64,000 bases of DNA from DAOUJI01 sp965237875 (lineage in GTDB: Bacteria > Chloroflexota > Dehalococcoidia > Lucifugimonadales > JAGWBF01), in assembly GCA_965237875.1 (NCBI GenBank), contig CBDEGP010000001.1, positions 744,001 to 808,000 of the forward strand, given 5' to 3'. Made by a program: the position numbers and the translations under genes. The notes below the pieces were generated by a model. The model was not told where the DNA came from, did not search any database, and was given only the letters and a program-made list of their open reading frames with translations. Positions 58,681-64,000 of the stretch are shown one piece after another; position 1 is the stretch's first letter; each line of letters opens with the position of its first letter.

Positions 58681-59109
58681 TCAGGCCACTACGTCGACCT
58701 CGTCGAAGATTCTGGGGCCCTCGGTGAGTGTCCTGTGGACCGGGCACCGAGTCGCTATGACGGCCAAGCGGTCTCGCTGCTCTTTGTCCAGGTCCCCTTT
58801 CAGCACGATGTAACGGCGTATCACGTTGATGATGGAGTCGTCGTCCTCCTCGCACTCCTCGCAGTCCCTGGCGTGGACCCGTTCGTGGCTAAGCTCGATG
58901 GTGACCCCTTCCAGGGGCCATTCCTTCCTCCTGGCGTAGAGGAGGAGGGTCATGGAGGTTCACGTGCCCAGGGACGCCAGGAGAAGCTCGTAGGGGTTCG
59001 GCCCCAGACCGTCTCCCTGGCCCGGAGGTTCGTCCGCCACCATTGCCTGGCCGGGGGTGGTGATAATGTGCTGCATGTTCTTGAAACTCTCGACTCTGAC
59101 TGCTTCCAT
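58681..59109 (-). CDS. OsmC-family peroxidase, candidate selenoprotein (in-frame TGA as Sec50)
   Basis: A 143-codon frame from ATG 59109, with AAAGGAG upstream (plus 59114-59120), to TGA 58681-58683. It is complete for an OsmC/Ohr-type thiol peroxidase except for TGA at codon 50 (plus 58960-58962). The context is 'NPYELLLASLGT-U-TSMTLLLYARRKEWPLEGV', and family members have the catalytic Cys exactly there. The second cysteine is kept at C122 ('ATRCPVHRTL'), as is the 'HARDCEECEED' block. Downstream, TCCTCCT and AGGAGGA form a 7-bp stem with apical loop 21-27 nt after TGA, a position expected for a bacterial SECIS. If the TGA is a plain stop, the product is inactive. Confidence 0.8.
58923..58949 (-). 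promoter_or_regulatory. SECIS-like hairpin downstream of the OsmC TGA
   Basis: On the minus strand, nucleotides 14-20 after the TGA (TCCTCCT) pair with 28-34 (AGGAGGA). The loop is CTACGCC, and a further CC/GG pair lies beyond one mismatch. The loop has a G, but at its fifth position rather than the first two positions favoured in published bacterial SECIS patterns. Confidence 0.55.
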
Positions 59110-59164
59110 CCAGCTCCTTTGTATTGCAGGGGTGTATTTCAGGGGCGTCTATTGACCGAGTTGG

Positions 59165-60754
59165 CTAATCTCTTTCAGGCGGCGCTCCCCAACCTCCGCC
59201 CCCGGGGGTCCTGACGCTGAGCACGTCGCCCGGCTCCACGTCCAGGACCTCTTTCCCGGACAGCTTGACCTCCTCGTAGCCTCCCTTGAACAGGATGTTC
59301 TCTCCCCGCTCGCCGTGGTGGCCGCCGTGGAGTCCGTAGGGCGCGAACCGTCGCCTTTCGGACAGCACGGTAACCCTTGCAGGGGCAAGGAACTCGGTGT
59401 CTCGGACAACACCGTCACCGCCCTTATGCCGGCCGGGGCCGCCTGTGCCCCGGCGGATGGCGTACCTGCGCACTCTGAAAGGGTACACGAACTCAAGGGC
59501 TTCTATGGGGGTGTTCATGGTGTTGGTCATGTGGGTGTGAATTCCTGAAACGCCGTCCTTTGTGGGCCTGGCTCCCATTCCTCCCGCAATGGTCTCGTAG
59601 TACACGAAGGGCCTGCCTCTAACCGGGTCGTGGCCTCCGATGAGCACGTTGTTCATGGTCCCCTGGCTGGCCGCGGGGACCCTCTCCGGGATAGCCTGGG
59701 CCATGGCCGCCAGGAGCACGTCGGTGATTCTCTGGGACGTCTCAACGTTTCCGCCGGCCACTCCATGCTGGGGCTCCGGGTTTACGAGGGAGCCTTTGGG
59801 CGCCTTAACGGTCACGGGTCTCATGCAGCCCTGGTTCGGAGGAGCGCCTCCCCCCACAAGGCTATGGACGACATAGAGCACGGCTGACGATGTCACCGCT
59901 AAAGGTGCGTTGATGCATCCGGGGCGCTGAGGCGACGTGCCGGTGAAGTCCACCAGGAGATTGTCTCCGATAACTCGGATGGCGGCGCATATCAGTACGG
60001 GCTGGTTGGACTGGCCGTCGTCGTCCATGTAGTCGCTGGCCTCGTAGGAACCGTCCGGGATGTCGGATATGCCGGCCCTCGTAAGCCTCTCCGAGTAGTT
60101 GAGCAGGGCGTCCATGTGCTCCAAGACTGTGGATGAGTCGTATCGCGCTACGATTTCTGTAATGCGCCTTTCGCCCACTTTGATGGAGGCTATCTGGGCC
60201 GCCAGGTCTCCCCTGCGCTCGTCGGGGGTCCGGGAATTCCTGCAAATCAGCTCCACCACTTCCCGGTTGAGTCTGCCTGACCGGGCCAGCTTGAGAGGCG
60301 GGATTATCGTTCCCTCCTGGTAAAGCTCGGTGGAAAGGGGCAGAGAGCCCGGCGTCATTCCTCCCACGTCGGCATGGTGACCCCTGTTGGATACGAAGCC
60401 TATCAATTCCCGTTCCGCGCCGCGGCCGCTGAACACCGGAGCGACCATGGTGATGTCGGGAAGGTGGGAGCCGCCTAGATAGGGGTCGTTAAGGGCGACG
60501 ATGTCGCCCGGACCCAGACGGTCGGGAAACACGTCCAGAGCGGCCCGCACCGATGCGGGCATCGCGCCAAGGTGCACGGGGATATGCGCCGCCTGCGCCG
60601 CCATTTGGCCGGCTGGATCAAAGAGGGCGCACGAGAAGTCCAGCCGTTCCTTGATGTTGGGAGAATAGGCGGTGCGTTGGAGGGTCACGCCCATCTCCTC
60701 GCACACGGAGGTAAACAGGTTCTTGAACACTTCCAAACTGATGGGGTCTACCAC
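59165..60754 (-). CDS. hyuB: Hydantoinase B / oxoprolinase beta-type subunit
   Basis: 529 residues from GTG 60754. 'ISLEVFKNLFTSVCEEMGVTLQRTAYSPNIKERLDFSCALFD', 'DIVALNDPYLGGSHLPDITMVAPVF', 'GFVSNRGHHADVGG', 'VDFTGTSPQRPGCINAPLAVT' and a C-terminal 'RRGTGGPGRHKGGDG' are standard for HyuB. With HyuA, 27 bases upstream, it forms an ATP-dependent hydantoinase, oxoprolinase or acetone-carboxylase-like enzyme opening a cyclic amide. Confidence 0.92.
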   Translation of the reverse strand: MVDPISLEVFKNLFTSVCEEMGVTLQRTAYSPNIKERLDFSCALFDPAGQMAAQAAHIPVHLGAMPASVRAALDVFPDRLGPGDIVALNDPYLGGSHLPDITMVAPVFSGRGAERELIGFVSNRGHHADVGGMTPGSLPLSTELYQEGTIIPPLKLARSGRLNREVVELICRNSRTPDERRGDLAAQIASIKVGERRITEIVARYDSSTVLEHMDALLNYSERLTRAGISDIPDGSYEASDYMDDDGQSNQPVLICAAIRVIGDNLLVDFTGTSPQRPGCINAPLAVTSSAVLYVVHSLVGGGAPPNQGCMRPVTVKAPKGSLVNPEPQHGVAGGNVETSQRITDVLLAAMAQAIPERVPAASQGTMNNVLIGGHDPVRGRPFVYYETIAGGMGARPTKDGVSGIHTHMTNTMNTPIEALEFVYPFRVRRYAIRRGTGGPGRHKGGDGVVRDTEFLAPARVTVLSERRRFAPYGLHGGHHGERGENILFKGGYEEVKLSGKEVLDVEPGDVLSVRTPGGGGWGAPPERD

Positions 60755-60781
60755 TGCCTGTCCTCTTCTGAAAACTGGAAT

Positions 60782-62803
60782 TCAAACGGCATGAGACTGG
60801 ATGTTAGTGGGCGTCAGAATCAGGTTTCCCCACGAGTCCACCCGCGCGGACCAGCCCGGCGGCATCACGGTTGTGGAGTCGAACTGGACCACTAAAGCAG
60901 GTCCCTGGACCAGGTTTCCGGTCTCCAACAGGTCCCGCCGGAAGACGCCGGTGGAAACGGTTCCCTCAGCGAACACCGCATCGACGTCTTCCAACTTGGC
61001 CCGCACCGGAGATTCTCCGGACTCGGCGCGCGGCGCTGCTTTCGGAGGTTCTACGGGCAGCGACATTTTTAGCCGCAGATTGACCGCCTCCACGGGCTCA
61101 TTGGCGTCGGAATAGCCAAAGCGCTGCCTGTGGGCCCGGTGGAAAGCCGTTGCAATTGCCTTGGGCAGACCGGCCCCGCCCTTGGGAAAGTCTACGTTCA
61201 ACTCGTAGGACTGGCCCACGTACCGGACGTCCAGTGAGCGTTTGGGCACGGCTTTCTCCAGGTCCAGCCCCTCGCCGGCCATCTCGTCGTAGGCGGCTTC
61301 CAGCAGTTGGGAGAATCCCTCTTCCATACGTTCCGTCGTAAGGTCGGGGCCTCGGAGCATGACCGTTCTGGAGTAGTCTTTGACTATGTCTGCGATGCCG
61401 GCTCCCAGGGCTGACAGAACGCCGGGATTGAGAGGGACCAACACTCGCGGTATGCCCAACTCCTGGGCAAGCTCGCAGCTGTGCATGGGGCCCGCCCCGC
61501 CGAAAGCCAAAAGTGTGAAGTCCCTGGGGTCATAGCCGCGCTCCATAGAAATGGTGCGGATGGCCCGCTCCATGCTGGAGTTCACCACCCGGATGATTCC
61601 CAGGGCGGCAGCCTCTACGGTCGTGGACATGGAGTGGGCCAGACCTTCCATCAAGGCGAGAGACCGGCTGCGGTCCAGTGGAAGGCTCCCGCCCAAAAAG
61701 TGGTCCGGCTGGAGACGGCCAAGGACGAGATTGGCGTCTGTGACGGTGACATCGTTCCCCTTCCCGTAGCAAGCGGGTCCCGGGTCGGCCCCTGCAGACT
61801 CGGGACCTACAGTAAGGGCGCCCCCCGGGTCCAACCGGGCTATGGAGCCTCCTCCGGCGCCGACGGTGTGAATCTCGATCATGGGAACGCTGACGGGGCA
61901 TCCCGCCACCTCGGAGGAGGTGGTCTCCTTGATTCTGCCGGGGCACAGGGACACGTCGGTGGAGGTTCCGCCCATGTCAATGGTTATGAGGTCTTTGTAT
62001 CCGGCCTGCGATCCAACGTGAAAGGCGCCGACAACTCCGCCCGCCGGTCCGCTCAGGATGGTCCGTACGGGTTGATGGGAAGCCAGGGAGCACGTGATGC
62101 TTCCGCCCGACGACTGCATTACCCTGAGACTGCTCCCCAGAGACGCCTCCAGATTGCCCAGGTAGCCGGACATGGCGGGTCCGACGTAGGCGTTGATCGC
62201 CACGGAGCTGGTGCGCTCATATTCCCTGAATTCGGGCAAGACTTGGCTGGATACCGAGAGAAACGGCCTAGAATCGAGGCCGGCAAGGGCCTCCATTACC
62301 ATGTTCTCATGCAGGGGGTTGAGGAAGGAGAAGAGAAGAGATACGGCCACGGACTCCGCTCCCGAATCTCTCACCGCCTGGACGATGCTTGCCAGATCCT
62401 CGGGGCTGGGAGAGACCAATGCGCGGCCCGTGTAGTCAATCCGTTCGTGAAGCCCGTACCGCAGGTCTGCGGGGACCAGGGGTTCGGGCCGGTCCATCAT
62501 CAGGTCGTATATGTCCTTCCGGTTCTGGCGGCCGATTTCCAGCACGTCCTCAAACCCTTCCGTAGTTATCAGGACGGTGCGGGCCCCTTTCCTCTCCAAT
62601 ATGGCGTTGGTGGCGACCGTTGACCCATGCACGAAGGCCGCGCCCTCGACTCCCAGGTCCCGGATTCCGCGCAGGATTGCCAATGACGGGTCCGATGGCG
62701 TAGAAGGAGTTTTATGCACCTTGACCTGCCGGTCCTTCAGCACGACGAAGTCGGTGAAGGTCCCGCCTACGTCTATGCCGACCACCGTGTCGTCCAAGGC
62801 CAT
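60782..62803 (-). CDS. hyuA: Hydantoinase A / oxoprolinase alpha-type subunit
   Basis: 673 residues. ASKHA-fold phosphate site 'VGIDVGGTFTDFVVLKD', 'FVHGSTVATNAILERKGARTVLITTEGFEDVLEIGRQ', 'SSGGSITCSLA', 'DMGGTSTDVSL' and 'FGGAGPMHSCELAQELGI' are diagnostic. It supplies ATP-dependent activation for HyuB. It starts the minus-strand hyuAB operon. Confidence 0.93.
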   Translation of the reverse strand: MALDDTVVGIDVGGTFTDFVVLKDRQVKVHKTPSTPSDPSLAILRGIRDLGVEGAAFVHGSTVATNAILERKGARTVLITTEGFEDVLEIGRQNRKDIYDLMMDRPEPLVPADLRYGLHERIDYTGRALVSPSPEDLASIVQAVRDSGAESVAVSLLFSFLNPLHENMVMEALAGLDSRPFLSVSSQVLPEFREYERTSSVAINAYVGPAMSGYLGNLEASLGSSLRVMQSSGGSITCSLASHQPVRTILSGPAGGVVGAFHVGSQAGYKDLITIDMGGTSTDVSLCPGRIKETTSSEVAGCPVSVPMIEIHTVGAGGGSIARLDPGGALTVGPESAGADPGPACYGKGNDVTVTDANLVLGRLQPDHFLGGSLPLDRSRSLALMEGLAHSMSTTVEAAALGIIRVVNSSMERAIRTISMERGYDPRDFTLLAFGGAGPMHSCELAQELGIPRVLVPLNPGVLSALGAGIADIVKDYSRTVMLRGPDLTTERMEEGFSQLLEAAYDEMAGEGLDLEKAVPKRSLDVRYVGQSYELNVDFPKGGAGLPKAIATAFHRAHRQRFGYSDANEPVEAVNLRLKMSLPVEPPKAAPRAESGESPVRAKLEDVDAVFAEGTVSTGVFRRDLLETGNLVQGPALVVQFDSTTVMPPGWSARVDSWGNLILTPTNIQSHAV

Positions 62804-63194
62804 TTGCCTTCCCGCTCCTGTTTCCCGTGAAGAGAATGGACTTTGAGATTATAGCCTAAAGAGAGGGAATTAAAGCGATGGGAGGTTGGGGGAGGCGTTG
62901 TAGAACGTCCGGGCCTTCGACAGGCTCAGGCCGAACGGGAAGGGGCGGCCCTCCGACAAGCTCAGGCCGGACGGGGCCGTGTGTCCCTTCCCCCAGAGGA
63001 GACCTTTGCATAACCTCCGTCATTCCGGCGGAATCCAGCGTCTTGCCCGAAGCTGGGGAACGCCCTTACCCCAACCCTCTCCCAAAAGGAGAGGGGGTTA
63101 CGCAAAGGTCTCCAAAGGGGGAAGGTTAGGATGGGGGCGAGGGCCGCCGGGTTTTCTTGACACCCAGAGTGCCTGAAGTTAGTATGGGGCAAGA
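62804..63194. repeat. Repeat-filled gap between divergent hyuA and mtnA
   Basis: The stretch holds two CTTCGACAGGCTCAGGCCGAACGG copies (near 62912-62939 and 62949-62975), an ATTCCGGCGGAATCCAG copy (63019-63040) and the CCCCAACCCTCTCCCAAAAGGAGAGGG repeat (63069-63098), plus a second partial copy near 63113-63140. No gene, tRNA or riboswitch consensus seen. Confidence 0.75.
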
Positions 63195-63222
63195 GCTTCT
63201 CCCTTAAGAGAGGCTTTTTGTT
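63195..63222 (+). terminator. Intrinsic terminator in the mtnA leader
   Basis: GCTTCTC at 63195-63201 pairs with GAGAGGC at 63208-63214 around CCTTAA, then TTTTTGTTT. Only the plus-strand reading has the T-run. It lies 33 bases before the mtnA ATG with no upstream plus-strand gene to terminate, so it may be an attenuator. Confidence 0.65.
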
Positions 63223-63254
63223 TGCCTGAAAACGGGCGTCGCCGGACGAGAAAA

Positions 63255-64000
63255 ATGTCGGACTACAAAGCCATAGAGTGGTCGGAAGGCATGCTCAAGC
63301 TGCTGGACCAGACGCAGCTTCCCAACGAGTATGTCGTCCTGGACCTGAACAGCCACCAGGACGCTATTGACAGCATCAAGGAGATGCGAGTCCGCGGCGC
63401 GCCCGCCATCGGGGTTGTGGCGGCATACGCCGTGGCAATGGCCGCCAGGGACATACAGGCGCCGGACATGCCGGGGTTCGTTCAGAGTCTGGAGGTCGAG
63501 GCGAAGCAGATCGCCGACGCCCGCCCGACGGCGGTGAACCTGGCTTGGGCAGTGGAGCGCATGATGCGGCTTGCCCGAACGGGAAAGAGCGTGGATGAAA
63601 CCAGGAAGAGCCTCCTTGAAGAGGCCCTTCTCATGCAGAAAGAGGATGAGGAGACGAACCGGCGCATGGGCATGAACGGGGTGGAGCTGATGCCGGACGG
63701 CGGGACGGTTCTCACCCACTGCAACACCGGCGCCCTGGCCACCGCCGGATACGGCACGGCGCTGGGAGTCATCAGGGCCGGATGGGAGGAGGGAAAGAGG
63801 TACGGAGTCATCGCCACCGAGACCCGCCCGTTCCTCCAAGGCGCTCGTCTCACTGCCTGGGAGCTGGTCCAGTTGAATATACCGGCGACCCTTATAGTGG
63901 ACTCTTCCGCCGGACTTCTTATGAAGCAGGGCGAGATAGACTGCGTAATCGTCGGCGCTGACCGCATTGCGTCCAACGGAGACGTCGCCAACAAAATAGG
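63255..64000 (+). CDS. mtnA: S-methyl-5-thioribose-1-phosphate isomerase (5' part)
   Basis: The frame from ATG 63255 is open to the window edge (248 codons of ~340). It has 'EMRVRGAPAIGVVAAYAV', catalytic C156 in 'LTHCNTGALATAGYGTALGV', 'ETRPFLQGARLTAWEL' and D236 in 'VGADRIASNGDVANKIG'. MtnA converts methylthioribose-1-phosphate to the ribulose form in methionine salvage. eIF2B-like paralogues exist, but the Cys and Asp pair fits MtnA. Confidence 0.93.
   Translation, partial: MSDYKAIEWSEGMLKLLDQTQLPNEYVVLDLNSHQDAIDSIKEMRVRGAPAIGVVAAYAVAMAARDIQAPDMPGFVQSLEVEAKQIADARPTAVNLAWAVERMMRLARTGKSVDETRKSLLEEALLMQKEDEETNRRMGMNGVELMPDGGTVLTHCNTGALATAGYGTALGVIRAGWEEGKRYGVIATETRPFLQGARLTAWELVQLNIPATLIVDSSAGLLMKQGEIDCVIVGADRIASNGDVANKI

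Noticed and set aside
58681..58953. Separate 90-residue gene starting at 58953
   Set aside because: It begins mid-domain without a ribosome site; the N-terminal half of the same OsmC frame lies directly upstream with a strong one.
61481..62623. 380-codon plus-strand frame inside hyuA
   Set aside because: Antisense to hyuA motifs; GC-rich third positions create long shadows.
62880..63255. SAM-I riboswitch before mtnA
   Set aside because: No match to the conserved S-box core could be found; the region is dispersed repeats and one terminator.

Overview
The window reads as GC-rich chromosome from a bacterium of the Chloroflexota, most plausibly a Dehalococcoidia/SAR202-type lineage. This is inference from gene content, with no marker phylogeny available. 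The supporting content is: two luciferase-like flavin monooxygenases, a family III CoA-transferase, an amidohydrolase_2 protein, a lone molybdenum hydroxylase, an F420/PPOX-type oxidoreductase, a hydantoinase A/B pair, and a UbiD-UbiA-UbiX-UbiE quinone cluster resembling the late futalosine menaquinone route.

Layout. 0-1 kb: the 3' part of an IS1182-type transposase. 1-6 kb: Zn-alcohol dehydrogenase, CaiB-type CoA-transferase, DUF1800 protein and an NHL propeller. 6-9 kb, minus strand: two luciferase-like monooxygenases flanking a small DUF2283 gene pair; a 66-bp direct repeat and a leftover C-terminus show that a third paralogue once lay between them. 9-20 kb: a catabolic block (amidohydrolase, SDR, dimeric alpha-beta-barrel protein, molybdopterin subunit, second Zn dehydrogenase, HAM1-like protein, 3-oxoacid CoA-transferase A/B, MDR reductase, cysteine-dioxygenase-like cupin, HExxH protein). 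20-27 kb: a large Pro/Thr-rich lipoprotein and a heterodimeric ABC exporter. 27-32 kb: split TPP decarboxylase, J-domain protein, an unknown gene coupled to a PIN nuclease gene broken by TGA, tsaD and a membrane protein. 32-37 kb: uvrA, amidase, small membrane protein, alpha/beta hydrolase. 38-42.6 kb, minus: duplicated-domain protein, MFS pump, tRNA-Glu, argC, nth. 42.7-47 kb: tldD/tldE, HEAT protein, PPOX protein, mycoredoxin. 47-52 kb, minus: unknown gene, uvrC, rpiB, xerC/D. 52-57 kb: zinc-ribbon protein, ubiD-ubiA-ubiX-ubiE, cupin, SRPBCC protein. 57-63 kb, minus: a kinase-like/deoxyribosyltransferase-like protein, an OsmC gene, hyuB and hyuA. The right edge cuts mtnA.

The most notable observation is the OsmC gene (58681-59109, minus). 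It has a strong ribosome binding site and an intact frame, except for one TGA exactly where the family has its catalytic cysteine. A stable hairpin lies 14-34 nt downstream and the second cysteine is kept. It is a strong candidate selenoprotein and would be mis-annotated as a truncated gene. A second in-frame TGA, in the PIN gene, falls where relatives usually carry tryptophan and looks like ordinary inactivation.

Several families of short dispersed palindromic repeats occupy the gaps, and one copy supplies the last codons and stop of a coding gene.
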